This document shows, in pieces, positions 42,378-51,387 of a DNA stretch of 64,000 nt. How positions within the stretch are numbered: position 1 is the first letter of the stretch; each line of letters opens with the position of its first letter. The stretch covers positions 124,001 through 188,000 of the forward strand of contig CADCMR010000002.1 in the NCBI GenBank assembly GCA_902802585.1. Direction: 5' to 3'. A program made the position numbers and the translations under genes. The stretch comes from an uncultured bacterium. GTDB taxonomy: Bacteria > Verrucomicrobiota > Lentisphaeria > Victivallales > UBA1829. The notes below the pieces were generated by a model. It saw only the letters and a list, made by a program, of their open reading frames with translations. It searched no databases and was not told the DNA's origin.

Positions 42378-43549
42378 GGCAACGGCAATCCTTTCTTTTT
42401 GAGTTCGAGACATTTGGTGTATTCCTCTATCAGCGTGTCCGACATGGTGTGCCAGTCAAACCTCGGTTTCACAAGTTCACGACCCGCCTCGCCGAACGCA
42501 CGGCGTTTTTCATCGTTCATCAGAAGTTCGGATATCTCCTCCGCGCCGGGCGTATCGCCGCCAGGCTGAAGCAAGTACCCGGTCTTCCCGTTCAAAACGA
42601 CCTCGCGCGTGCCGTCGATGTCAAACGCCACGACCGGCTTCCTCATGGCAAGCGCCTGGACCGCCGCGCGCGGCAGTCCCTCGCGCATGGAGAAATGCAC
42701 GAGGACGTCCGCCAGCGCCAGATAGCGCGGCACCTGGGCGGGCGGCACGAGCCCGGCGAAGCTCAGATGGTCGCGGAATCCGCGTTCCACCGCCTCCGCT
42801 TCCAGTTTTTCCCGCAGGATGCCGTTCCCGATCAGCAGGAAATGTACGTCCGGGACGCGTTTAACGATCTCCGGGATGCTCCGCCACAGCTCCACGTAGC
42901 CCTTCATCGGGAAGAGCCGCGCGAGCGTGCCGACGACCTTCGCGCCGTCCGGGATCCCCAGCGAACGCCGAAGTTCGGGATCGGGCCGCGTCGTAAGGAA
43001 GGGTTCCAGTTCCATGCCGCTGTACACGACCTTGAACATCCCCGGCCGTCCGATATGGTTCCGCAGGCACTGGTCGATCATGTCCTGCGCCACGGCATAG
43101 ATCCGGTCGCAGCGTTTCGCCGCCATGCGTTCCAGCTGGATGTAGACCGCGTTCTTCCACGCCGGATAGATGCGCGAGAACGGCAGTCCGTGGACAGTAT
43201 GGATCACCAGCGGCACCCCGGCGGCGCGGGCGGCGTAACGACCGATGATGCCCGCCTTCGAGGCGTGCGTGTGGACGACGTCGAATTTCTCCTTTTTGAA
43301 AAACTCTACCAGAGCGCGGTAGCTCCGCCAGTCGCGGACCGGGTCGATCTCCCGGCACAAGGTCGGGCACTCCTCCACGCGGAAGTCAATCCTGCCGCAC
43401 TGGCGGAGGAGTTCGCCTTCCGGTCCCGGCGACGGACCTGTCATCAGGACGGATTCGTGCCCTGCCTCGTGGAGTCCGCGTGCGGAGAGAAACGTATTCT
43501 CCTGGGCGCCGCCGACGATCATGCGTGTGATGAGATGACAGACTTTCAT
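42374..43549 (-). CDS. family 4 glycosyltransferase
   Basis: 391 residues from the ATG at 43549, which overlaps the comEC stop. GT-B fold: HLITRMIVGGAQENTFLSARGL, VVHTHASKAGIIGRYAAR, VVGTLARLFPMKGYVELWR, HFLLIGNGILREKLE, and the donor-site E-x7-E type segment HFSMREGLPRAAVQALAM with KPVVAFDIDGTREVV. Likely adds a sugar to a cell-surface glycan or lipid precursor; substrate unknown. Confidence 0.93.
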   Translation of the reverse strand: MKVCHLITRMIVGGAQENTFLSARGLHEAGHESVLMTGPSPGPEGELLRQCGRIDFRVEECPTLCREIDPVRDWRSYRALVEFFKKEKFDVVHTHASKAGIIGRYAARAAGVPLVIHTVHGLPFSRIYPAWKNAVYIQLERMAAKRCDRIYAVAQDMIDQCLRNHIGRPGMFKVVYSGMELEPFLTTRPDPELRRSLGIPDGAKVVGTLARLFPMKGYVELWRSIPEIVKRVPDVHFLLIGNGILREKLEAEAVERGFRDHLSFAGLVPPAQVPRYLALADVLVHFSMREGLPRAAVQALAMRKPVVAFDIDGTREVVLNGKTGYLLQPGGDTPGAEEISELLMNDEKRRAFGEAGRELVKPRFDWHTMSDTLIEEYTKCLELKKKGLPLP

Positions 43550-45759
43550 GGTGTGATGCTTTCGACTGGTTGAATGTGGAGCCGCCATGCCGACGTCTGC
43601 GGGATTTCGGCGTCAGAAAACGGGATACCGTCCTGCCTCAGCGTCAGATGACCGCGACCTGTATGATTGGACAGCAGAATGCCGTCAATTGTTCCGATGG
43701 AAAACGAAAAATGCTCGCCGGAAAGTTTGTAGGATGAAATTGCGCCGTTGTACGGGAGAGCCGTGACAGTCGGACCGTCCGGCATCTTGCCCAGCGCATT
43801 CGACGGGCTGTAAATATCCAAAATGGGAATCTGCTCGGCAAACGTGTCGAGACCGTCGAACGACGCCTTGCGTCCGCTGGAGACCGCGACGGACCGGCAG
43901 AGCGTGATGCCTCGTTCGTGCAGATAATCCGCCAGCGCGCTCCCGGTCCTGTAGTCCGGCACGTTCACCACGTCGGCGCGTCCGAGCGCGGGATCCGTCA
44001 CTACGACCGCGGGCTCCTGTCCGGTCCCGCCGCCGCTCACTACCAGGATTTCGGCGGGAAAGAACGCCGCCCGGAAACACCAGAACGAGAACAGCGCAGC
44101 CATGAGCGCCGCCGCGGATGCCGCCCGCCGCCAGTGTTTCGCGTGGAGCAGATAGAAGAGCGAGGCGAGGAACAGCACGACCGTCCACACGGGTGGACGG
44201 GGGATCGCCATCCCGCAGAGCCCGCCGAAGAAGCGTCCCAGCCATCCGATCAGACGGAAGACCTGTTCGAGCGCGCCGGAGAAGAAAAGTCCGGCCGGCC
44301 CCATCCATGAGGAAAGCAGTGTCACGCCCGCCACAACAAACGCCAGATATACCAGCGGAATCGCAAGCAGGTTGGCTGGGACAGCAGAAACCGGGAACAG
44401 TCCCTGGTACAGGATCGACAGCACGCCGCTGCCCAGGCTCGCCACGGCGGTCGCGGCAAGCGCGGATAATAGAACCCGGAGCCAGCGCGACACCCGGATC
44501 CGCCACACGGGAGTATAACGCACAGGGAGTGGCTGCGACAGCTTCCGAGAGAGGAATCCGAGCATGATGCTCCCGACGTCGCGCGGCAGACTCAGCAGCA
44601 GCGCCACGGACAGGAAGGAATAACACATGCCGGGTTTCAGGAGGCTCGCCGGGGAGATCACCAGGATCACATACGCCGCCAGCATCAGGGTATTGATGTG
44701 CGAGGTCGCCAGCAGAAGCGAACGCAGAATCAGGAACGCCGCGATCATCACGTAGGCGCGCATCGCCGGTTCGCGCATCCCGGTCGACAATGCGTAAAAC
44801 AGGAGGGGGACAAGCACAAAAAGACAGCGTTTCCGGAACGGAACCCAAACCAGAATGAGCAGAAGCAGAGAGGCGAAAATCCCGACATGCGTCCCGCTGA
44901 CCGTCAGGATGTGTATCGTGCCGCTGGAGAGGAATCCGGCGCGTGTCTCCTTTTCCAAAGCAATCCGGCGTCCGCCGAGCATCGCGCCCGCCATCCGCGC
45001 GTTCTCGACGCTCCGGAATCCGCGGCAGACCGCCGCCAGCGCGGCGTCACGCAGATCGTACAGCGTCCGCCGGAACCCGGTCCCGCGCGAGACGACCTCC
45101 AGCGAATCCGGTTCCGGGCGGAACATCTCGTAGATGCCCTCGTGTTCGAGGTAGGCGGCGTAGTCGAAGGAACCGGAAAAGAGCGGCGGTTCCGGCGCAG
45201 AGAAAACACCTTTCGCAAGGACCGTATCGCCGAATCCGAGCGGAATCATAATCGCATTCTCGCCACGTCCGCAATCCATCAGCACGCGCGGCATACTCCC
45301 CTCGAACTCAATCCACGGGGCATTCGCGCCATAGCGGAACCGTTTCACGCGGCATTGCAGATTCCGCACGCGGAACGCTTCCCCGCTCCGCGCGGACGCC
45401 GACGGGTCGTCGATGGTCAATTCCGCTTCTGCGGCGAAACGCGCCCTCCCCGCCTCGTCCGCGATGAAATTCCTCTGCTTTCCCGAGCACGCCAATGCGG
45501 CAAGCAGCGCGGGCAGCATCGGCAAAGCAAACCGGACCAGCGCGTCCCGCGTGGGGATCAGCGCCCACGCCAGCAGGACCGACGCAACCGGAATTACGGC
45601 ATAAGGAAAGCCGTCCCCCCGGACGGAGAGAACGGCTGTGACTGCCGCCAGCAGGAAAAGCGCGGCAGGGCAGGACTGTTCAAACGCGGTCGCGCCCGTC
45701 CGGATTCGGCGGAACAGCGCGCGCGGAGAGACGGTTCTGTGTCCCGGCACGGATTCCAT
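43546..45759 (-). CDS. comEC: ComEC/Rec2-like DNA-uptake channel with degenerate C-terminal domain
   Basis: 737 residues. N-terminal DUF4131-type region with three helices and an OB-like part (about 100-230). The competence domain (about 255-520) has GIFASLLLLILVWVPF, LFYALSTGMREPAMRAYVMIAA, PASLLKPGMCYSFLSVALLL. The usual metallo-beta-lactamase C-terminus is only faintly present: GTGQEPAVVVTDPALGR, then GSALADYLHERGITLC, without the HxHxDH metal motif. DNA transport may remain, but nuclease activity is unlikely. Lies in argD-argF-comEC-GT4-htrA. Confidence 0.9.
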   Translation of the reverse strand: MESVPGHRTVSPRALFRRIRTGATAFEQSCPAALFLLAAVTAVLSVRGDGFPYAVIPVASVLLAWALIPTRDALVRFALPMLPALLAALACSGKQRNFIADEAGRARFAAEAELTIDDPSASARSGEAFRVRNLQCRVKRFRYGANAPWIEFEGSMPRVLMDCGRGENAIMIPLGFGDTVLAKGVFSAPEPPLFSGSFDYAAYLEHEGIYEMFRPEPDSLEVVSRGTGFRRTLYDLRDAALAAVCRGFRSVENARMAGAMLGGRRIALEKETRAGFLSSGTIHILTVSGTHVGIFASLLLLILVWVPFRKRCLFVLVPLLFYALSTGMREPAMRAYVMIAAFLILRSLLLATSHINTLMLAAYVILVISPASLLKPGMCYSFLSVALLLSLPRDVGSIMLGFLSRKLSQPLPVRYTPVWRIRVSRWLRVLLSALAATAVASLGSGVLSILYQGLFPVSAVPANLLAIPLVYLAFVVAGVTLLSSWMGPAGLFFSGALEQVFRLIGWLGRFFGGLCGMAIPRPPVWTVVLFLASLFYLLHAKHWRRAASAAALMAALFSFWCFRAAFFPAEILVVSGGGTGQEPAVVVTDPALGRADVVNVPDYRTGSALADYLHERGITLCRSVAVSSGRKASFDGLDTFAEQIPILDIYSPSNALGKMPDGPTVTALPYNGAISSYKLSGEHFSFSIGTIDGILLSNHTGRGHLTLRQDGIPFSDAEIPQTSAWRLHIQPVESITP

Positions 45760-45783
45760 GGCGCGGCGCCTGAACGGATTCCA

Positions 45784-46692
45784 TTACTGGAAGAGCGTGC
45801 AGAGGATCGCCTTGTGCATGTGGAGGCGGTTTTCCGCCTCGTCGAACACGATGGAGTGTTCGGACTCCATGACCTCGTCGGTGATCTCTTCGCCGCGGTG
45901 CGCGGGCAGGCAGTGCATCACCTTCACGTCGGGCTTTGCATATCCGAGCATCTTCATATCGAGGCGGTAGGGCTCCAGGATCTTCATGCGCTCGCGGGAT
46001 TCCTTCTCGAAGCCCATGCTCACCCATACATCGGTGTAGACGAAATCGGCGTCCTGCATGGCGGCGACGGGATCGGTGGTCCATTCCACCTTGCCGGGTC
46101 CGAGGTCCTCGTCCATGATCGCCTGGCGCGGACGGAATTCCTCCGGCGCGCCGATCGTGAACGTCATGCCGGCGAGCTTGCACGCCATCATGAGGGAATT
46201 CGCCATGTTGCTGGCGCCGTCGCCGAGGTACGCCATCTTCAGTCCTTCGAGCTTGCCTTTGCGCTCCCAGATCGTGAAGAGGTCGGCGAACGCCTGGCAC
46301 GGGTGGTAGTCGTCCGTGAGGGCGTTCACAATCGGGATGGATCCGTACTGCGCGAGCCCCTCCACGTCAGACTGCCGGAACGTGCGGATCACGATGCCGT
46401 GCAGGAAGCGGCTGAGCACGCGGGCGGTGTCGGCGATGGTCTCGCCGCGCCCCATCTGAGTCTTGCTTTCGTCGAGGTAGATCGGTTGGCCGCCGAGTTC
46501 ATGGATACCGACCTCGAACGAAACGCGCGTTCGGGTCGAGGACTTCGCGAAAATCATGCCGATGGACTTGCCTTCCAGCGGGCGGGGCTGGTTCGCCTTG
46601 CCGCGTCCTGCCTTCAGGCTGGCTGTCGTTTCAATGAGTTTTTCCAGTGCGGCGCGGTCGAATTCGCGCCCTGTAAGCAGATGCCTGATCAT
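45784..46692 (-). CDS. argF: ornithine carbamoyltransferase
   Basis: 302 residues from the ATG at 46692. Carbamoyl-phosphate site SSTRTRVSFEVG, then DESKTQMGRGETI, DYHPCQAFADLFT (HPxQ) and the ornithine site VKVMHCLPAHRGEE. Forms citrulline for arginine synthesis. The start overlaps the argD stop (ATGA). Much longer frames upstream are argD shadows. Confidence 0.97.
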   Translation of the reverse strand: MIRHLLTGREFDRAALEKLIETTASLKAGRGKANQPRPLEGKSIGMIFAKSSTRTRVSFEVGIHELGGQPIYLDESKTQMGRGETIADTARVLSRFLHGIVIRTFRQSDVEGLAQYGSIPIVNALTDDYHPCQAFADLFTIWERKGKLEGLKMAYLGDGASNMANSLMMACKLAGMTFTIGAPEEFRPRQAIMDEDLGPGKVEWTTDPVAAMQDADFVYTDVWVSMGFEKESRERMKILEPYRLDMKMLGYAKPDVKVMHCLPAHRGEEITDEVMESEHSIVFDEAENRLHMHKAILCTLFQ

Positions 46693-47906
46693 TTCCGGCC
46701 TCCTTTCGAAGCTGAATATTCCTTGAATGCCGCGCCGATGATGCGCACGGCTTTGTCGCAGTCCTCCCGCTTCACGATCAGCGGGGGCAGAAGACGAAGC
46801 ACGACCTCGCCCGCGGACAGGGCGACGAGCCCCTTTTCGCGCAGGACGGGGAGGATGTCCTTCGCCGGGAAATCGAGCACGATGCCGAGCATGAGACCGC
46901 GTCCGCGGACCTCCTTCACGAAATCGTACTTTTCGACGAGTTTTTCGAGCTTGCCGCGCAGATACGACCCCATCTCCTTCACGTTGTCCAGGATCTTGTC
47001 CTTGTAGATCGTCTCGAAGACGGCGAGCGAGGCGGCGGTGGCAAGTGCGTTGCCGCCGAAGGTGTTGCCGTGTGTCCCGGGGGTCAGCACGCCGGCGAGG
47101 CGTTCGTTGCACACAAACGCACCCATCGGGATGCCGTTCGCAATCGCCTTGGCGAACGAGAACGCATCGGGCTTGATGCCGTATCCCTGCCAGGCGCAGA
47201 GCGTGCCGGTACGGCCCATGCCGCACTGCACCTCGTCGAACATCAGCAGGACGTCTTTCTCCTTGCAGAGCTTTTCGAGCCCCTTGATGAAATCCTCGTC
47301 GGCGGGCACGATGCCGCCCTCGCCCTGGACCGCCTCAAGCAGCACGGCGCAGGTCTTCGGTCCGATCGCCTTCTTCACAGACTTCAGGTCGTTGAACTTC
47401 GCGTACTTGAAGCCGGGCATGTCGGGGTTGAACCCCTCGCGGTATTTGCTCCGGCCTGTGGCGGCGAGCGTGGCGAGCGTGCGGCCATGGAACGAATTCT
47501 CCATCACGATGATCTCGTTGCGTCCCGTGGCGTTGCCCCACTTGCGCGCGAGCTTGATGAGCCCTTCGTTCGCCTCGGCTCCGCTGTTGCAGAAGAAAAC
47601 GCGTCCCTTGCCGAACGTCTTTTTCACAATCAGCTCGGCGAGGCGCGGCATGTTTTCGTTCAGGAAGAGGTTGGACACATGCACCAGCGTCTGCGCCTGG
47701 CGGCAGACCGCCTCGGTGACGGCGGGATGGCAATGCCCGAGGCTGCACACGGAGATGCCGGAGGAAAAATCCAGATACTTGCGTCGGTTCGCGTCGTACA
47801 GGTTGACGCCGCCGCCGCGCACGAACAGCACTCCGGGCGTCCCGTAGGTGTTCATGACGTTCTTTTCGTAGATTTTCTGGAGTTTTTTCGTTGTGTCCTG
47901 TTTCAT
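46689..47906 (-). CDS. argD: acetylornithine aminotransferase
   Basis: 405 residues. Fold-type I PLP enzyme: FFCNSGAEANEGLIKLARK, NSFHGRTLATLAATG, LLMFDEVQCGMGRTG, and the PLP lysine in FSFAKAIANGIPMGA. Converts N-acetylglutamate semialdehyde to N-acetylornithine. Sister enzymes (GABA or ornithine aminotransferases) are similar, but coupling to argF settles the role. Leads the five-gene operon. Confidence 0.95.
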   Translation of the reverse strand: MKQDTTKKLQKIYEKNVMNTYGTPGVLFVRGGGVNLYDANRRKYLDFSSGISVCSLGHCHPAVTEAVCRQAQTLVHVSNLFLNENMPRLAELIVKKTFGKGRVFFCNSGAEANEGLIKLARKWGNATGRNEIIVMENSFHGRTLATLAATGRSKYREGFNPDMPGFKYAKFNDLKSVKKAIGPKTCAVLLEAVQGEGGIVPADEDFIKGLEKLCKEKDVLLMFDEVQCGMGRTGTLCAWQGYGIKPDAFSFAKAIANGIPMGAFVCNERLAGVLTPGTHGNTFGGNALATAASLAVFETIYKDKILDNVKEMGSYLRGKLEKLVEKYDFVKEVRGRGLMLGIVLDFPAKDILPVLREKGLVALSAGEVVLRLLPPLIVKREDCDKAVRIIGAAFKEYSASKGGRK

Positions 47907-47946
47907 TTTTTCCGGATTCCTTTCCTTATAAAGATGGAAAAGAGTT

Positions 47947-47974
47947 ACTATAGCACATTTTTCGCAGAAAACAA
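47947..47974 (-). promoter_or_regulatory. promoter for the argD operon
   Basis: TTGTTT (47974-47969), 16 bp ending GTGC, TATAGT (47952-47947); leader of about 35 nt. No ARG-box pattern is obvious. Confidence 0.6.
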
Positions 47975-48048
47975 TCTGTTTTCAGGCTTTTTCCCGTTTT
48001 TTTCCATTTTTTGTCGTTTTTTGTCGCAAATCCCGGCGGATTCAACGG

Positions 48049-48094
48049 AAAAAAACGGCATGCGCCGGACTGTTTCGGGTACCGGAGCATGCCG
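48049..48094 (-). terminator. intrinsic terminator of the hibernation factor gene
   Basis: Long stem CGGCATGC plus GCCGG paired with CCGG and GCATGCCG (48056-48068 with 48082-48094). On the minus strand it is followed by T7 (48055-48049). Confidence 0.85.
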
Positions 48095-48142
48095 CCGAAG
48101 CCGTGCGGCAGTCAACTCGGGACGCCGCGGGCGGGATGGAAA

Positions 48143-48475
48143 TCAGGATTCCGCGGTCGCCTCGCCGATGGACGGCGTGTGCTTGTGGTCCTGTTTCTTG
48201 TCAAGGTAGCGCCGCATCTGCGCGGAAGCCTTCGCGACGACCTCGTCGATCGCCTTGTAGACGTTGTCGAACGCCTGGGAAGCCGCAGTGACAGGGTGGT
48301 CCTTCACAGCGGCGTCGAGGTGCGCCGTGATCAGGTTTCTCTGCAAGTCAAGAACGATCTTCACGCTGCTGATGCGCAGGCGGAATTCGGAGAAGGCATC
48401 CTCCGCCGCTTTCACGGCGTAATCGCGGACTTCGTTGTCAAGTTCGAAGTGACGAACGCTTACGGTAATGTCCAT
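48143..48475 (-). CDS. hpf: ribosome hibernation promoting factor, short form
   Basis: 110 residues from the ATG at 48475 (RBS AAGGAGG). Beta-alpha-beta-beta-beta-alpha S30AE fold: MDITVSVRHFELDNEVRDYA, VKIVLDLQRNLITAHLDAAV, AFDNVYKAIDEVVAKASAQM. It binds the 30S decoding region and inactivates ribosomes in stationary phase. The C-terminal dimerisation domain of long HPF is absent. A longer frame upstream crosses the ribosome site and is not used. Confidence 0.94.
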   Translation of the reverse strand: MDITVSVRHFELDNEVRDYAVKAAEDAFSEFRLRISSVKIVLDLQRNLITAHLDAAVKDHPVTAASQAFDNVYKAIDEVVAKASAQMRRYLDKKQDHKHTPSIGEATAES

Positions 48476-48545
48476 AATGAGACCTCCTTGGTTCTGATGG
48501 TTCTTTGAGCGGGCCGGACCTCCCGGCCCAGTTCTCTTTGACTTC

Positions 48546-48574
48546 AACTTACATCTGTTTGTTCCAATTGTCAA
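48546..48574 (-). promoter_or_regulatory. promoter for hpf
   Basis: TTGACA (48574-48569), 17 bp ending GATG, TAAGTT (48551-48546); leader of about 65 nt. Looks like a housekeeping sigma promoter. Confidence 0.6.
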
Positions 48575-48648
48575 GCCCTTTTTGCGATTTTTTCCGTTTT
48601 TTCCCCGATTTTCCCGAAACCAGGCGGAAAAACGCACCGCCGGAAGCA

Positions 48649-48688
48649 AAAAGAAATCCCCGGAACGCCGCGAAGGCGAAGCCGGGGA
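48649..48688 (-). terminator. intrinsic terminator of the sialate esterase gene
   Basis: TCCCCGG/CCGGGGA (48657-48663 with 48682-48688) with an inner CGCC/GGCG stem. On the minus strand ATTTCTTTTT follows. Confidence 0.75.
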
Positions 48689-48768
48689 AGGAGGCATTGT
48701 TCAAGGGAAGCGCCGCGGGAGACAGGAGCATCCGGCGGCGATTCCTGCCGGTTCATAGCATCAGAGCA

Positions 48769-50328
48769 TCATTTCGGCTCGTACTCGTTTTTGACCTTGT
48801 CCGTGCGGAACGGATAGGCGGGGAAGCCGTCCTTGTTCTGGAGGTTGATGTCGCCGCGGTACATGACGTAGGCGAAACGCACGGTCTTGGGTTCCGGGAC
48901 CTTGTCGGAGGAGACTTCGACGGTATCGCCGACGATCTTGGCGTCGCCCCAGACGAACTTGCCGTCGGCGCCCGCAATGGCGAACGCGCCGGGAGCCTGG
49001 CCGTCGGAGGTGGTGAGACCCTTGCCGACGTTCTTGAAATGGATGATGCACTTGTTGCCCTTGATGTCCATGTGGTCGTAGACCGGGCCAACGCCGAGTT
49101 CGCCGCCAAAGTATTTCCATTCCACGAGCTTCGCCAGACGGTAGCCAAGAGACTGCTTGTCGCGCGGATGGATGTCGGACTGGTCGCCGATGTCCATCAG
49201 CGGAACACTGCTGACGTTCTCATAGATGTAGGACATCTCGTCCTGGATTTCGCGGGTGAGCGGCCAGCCTTCGACCTTGTCCATCGGGCCTTTGCTCTTC
49301 CACTGGTCTTCGGGGAGACGGTTCATCGGGGTCCACTGTTCAAAACCGGCGAGCTGGCAGATAACCCACGGCTGCTTCGGATCTTTGAACTTTTCGCGCC
49401 AGCCTTCGATGAGCATTTTGTGGAGCGTGTAGTAGTCCTTGTTGCCGGTGTTGGATTCGCCCTGGTAGAAAAGGACGCCGCCGACGGTATATTTGGTCCA
49501 GGGCGCGACCATGGCGCCCCACATCGTGCCGGGGAAACTCTCACTGGAGAACTGGCCGCCGCGGGCTTGTCCGGTCGTCGGATTCGCCGCACCTGCGACC
49601 AGGGCTTCTTCGATCTGCTGGGCTTCGCGGCGGTTGTGCTTCACAAATTCGCTGTCCGGGATAAACGGCTCGATCTTGACGCCGCCCCAGGCGGTCATGA
49701 TGAGGCCGACCGGGATGTCGAGGTCCTTCTGGAGCTGACGGGCGAAGAAGTAGCCCGCGGCGGAGAAGTTCGGAACGGTCTGCGGACTGCATTCCATCCA
49801 AATGCCGGTATTTCTTCCCGCGCCAACGATTTCCTCGAACTCATCGCCCGGGGCTTTGGTCTTCGGAACTTCGAACAGACGGATGCGCGGATAGTTGGCG
49901 GCCGCGGCTTCCTGCTGGTGGTTCTTGATCTGGATCATGGCGTTGCCGGTGGACACGGGCAGTTCCATGTTGGACTGGCCGGCACAGATCCAGACTTCGC
50001 CGACGAGCACGTTGTCGAACGTGATGGTGTCGGCGCCGTCGGTCACTTTCACCTTGTACGGACCGCCCGCTTCGAGCGCGTCGAGCTTGGCTTCCCATTC
50101 GCCGCCCGCGTCGGCCTTGGCGGTCGCGGGCTTCGCCTGTGAGCCTTCGATCGTGACCGTCACGGTCTTGCCGGGATCGGCTTTGCCGGAAATCTTGATC
50201 GGGGCGCGCCGCTGGAGGCACATGTTGTTCTGGAAGATGTTGTGGCAGGAGAGCTTTTCCGCGTACGCGCTGGGGAGCGCGAGCAGAGCGGCGACCGCTG
50301 CTGTGAGGAGAAAAGTCATCTTTTTCAT
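48769..50328 (-). CDS. secreted sialate O-acetylesterase (SGNH)
   Basis: 519 residues, signal peptide 1-23. N-terminal beta domain (about 25-110), then GEVWICAGQSNMELPV with the nucleophile Ser, GGVLFYQGESNTGN, and the Asp-His pair in GDQSDIHPRDK; C-terminal beta region. Members remove acetyl groups from sialic acid, but many homologues in polysaccharide degraders act on plant glycans. Since acetylated pectin is a theme here, that substrate is equally possible. No sialic acid uptake genes are adjacent. Confidence 0.92.
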   Translation of the reverse strand: MKKMTFLLTAAVAALLALPSAYAEKLSCHNIFQNNMCLQRRAPIKISGKADPGKTVTVTIEGSQAKPATAKADAGGEWEAKLDALEAGGPYKVKVTDGADTITFDNVLVGEVWICAGQSNMELPVSTGNAMIQIKNHQQEAAAANYPRIRLFEVPKTKAPGDEFEEIVGAGRNTGIWMECSPQTVPNFSAAGYFFARQLQKDLDIPVGLIMTAWGGVKIEPFIPDSEFVKHNRREAQQIEEALVAGAANPTTGQARGGQFSSESFPGTMWGAMVAPWTKYTVGGVLFYQGESNTGNKDYYTLHKMLIEGWREKFKDPKQPWVICQLAGFEQWTPMNRLPEDQWKSKGPMDKVEGWPLTREIQDEMSYIYENVSSVPLMDIGDQSDIHPRDKQSLGYRLAKLVEWKYFGGELGVGPVYDHMDIKGNKCIIHFKNVGKGLTTSDGQAPGAFAIAGADGKFVWGDAKIVGDTVEVSSDKVPEPKTVRFAYVMYRGDINLQNKDGFPAYPFRTDKVKNEYEPK

Positions 50329-50607
50329 AAGAGTTCTTTCCTGTTTTATCGGTTTGGTTGGTTATGATGGATGGTTTTGGGAACGTTTTCCGGGCGTTTT
50401 GAGTTCAATTTCCTCATTGCGCCGTTATGTTTCTGTCAATATATATCTTTCCGCCGGAAAATACAAGACGGTTCTTTCACTTTTAACGCTTTTTCGGCTA
50501 TTTTTCTATTGGAAAGCCGTCCGCATGTTTACCGGAAGCAATCCCGGATAATCAGCAAATCCAATTGAACAGAAAGACAAAAGCATATCCTTTTCTTTTT
50601 CCGGCGC
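50329..50607. other. gene-free intergenic stretch
   Basis: AT-rich relative to its neighbours, between divergent genes. I find a minus-strand TTGACA near 50440 without a convincing -10 partner, and no ORF with a ribosome site. Nothing else is supported. Confidence 0.5.
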
Positions 50608-50652
50608 TTGACTTTTGCAACCGGATATGTTATATTTGATGCAAAATAGAAC
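50608..50652 (+). promoter_or_regulatory. promoter and inverted repeat of the toxin-antitoxin module
   Basis: TTGACT (50608-50613), 17 bp, TATATT (50631-50636). An imperfect inverted repeat GTTATATTT-6 nt-AAATAGAAC (50629-50637 with 50644-50652) spans the -10 and start site, where antitoxins of this type autoregulate. Confidence 0.6.
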
Positions 50653-50666
50653 ACAGGAGGTTTGTT

Positions 50667-50954
50667 ATGCCGACAGCAACATTCAGCGTCCGCATGGACG
50701 AAAAACTCAAGACGGAACTCGACGATCTTTGCGCCCAGTTTGGGATGAACACGTCCACCGCGATCAACCTTTTCGCCCGCGCAGTGGTCCGCGAACGCCG
50801 GATCCCGTTTGAAATCACCGCCGCTCCGTCCGACACGGGGCTGAGGGCATTTCAAAGCCTGCGCCGCCAGGCGAAGGCGAACGGTCTTCAGGACATGTCC
50901 CTATCTGAAATCAACGCGGAAATCACCAAAACAAGGAACCGCAGGGGCAAATGA
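50667..50954 (+). CDS. RelB/DinJ-family antitoxin
   Basis: 95 residues, RBS ACAGGAGG. Ribbon-helix-helix N-terminus (ATFSVRMDEKLKTELDDLCAQ, then FGMNTSTAINLFARAVVRE), followed by the RIPFEI motif typical of RelB/DinJ, and an unstructured toxin-binding tail. It would repress its own promoter. Its stop overlaps the PIN-toxin start (ATGA). With the toxin broken (next entry) it may now be an orphan. Confidence 0.92.
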   Translation: MPTATFSVRMDEKLKTELDDLCAQFGMNTSTAINLFARAVVRERRIPFEITAAPSDTGLRAFQSLRRQAKANGLQDMSLSEINAEITKTRNRRGK

Positions 50955-51373
50955 AGTTTTATGCCGTGATCGACACGAATGTGTTTGTGTCCGCCCTGTT
51001 GGCGAAACATGAAGACTCCCCCACGGTAACAATCGTGGAAAAGCTTTTTGATTCTACCGTGGTCCCTGTTTTCAGCAAAGTGATTCTTGAAGAGTAATTT
51101 GAAGTGCTGCACCGGACCAAGTTCGGATTTGATCCGGCCACGGTCAACGCGTTTCTTCAGGAAGTGGCGCAGAGAGGTATTCTTCTTGAGCCTGAACAGA
51201 CCGACATCGTGTTGCCCGACATGAACGACGTGCCGTTTTATGCCGTGACTCTGGCGAACGGAAACGACAGGACCTATCTCGTCACGGGAAACCTGAAACA
51301 CTTTCCTGTCAAGCCGTTCGTCGTCACTCCGGCACAATTTCTTGAGATAATCAGACAGGCCGAAAAACAGTGA
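50951..51373 (+). pseudogene. PIN-domain toxin interrupted by an in-frame stop codon
   Basis: Reading from the ATG at 50951 gives VIDTNVFVSALLAKHEDSP, the start of COG1569-type PIN toxins, up to VFSKVILEE. A TAA then stands at 51095-51097, where relatives have Tyr in EEYxEVL. The same frame continues without further stops for 92 codons: FEVLHRTKFGFD, PDMNDVPFYAVTLA, TYLVTGNLKHFPV, the family's C-terminal half. So a single base change from TAT or TAC to TAA splits the ribonuclease after 48 residues. A GTG at 51104 could restart the second part. Full length would be 140 residues. Confidence 0.85.
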
Positions 51374-51387
51374 AAGATCCCGAAACC

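Noticed and set aside
51104..51373. Separate 89-residue gene starting at GTG 51104
   Set aside because: It is the C-terminal half of the PIN toxin in the same frame; better described as part of the interrupted gene.
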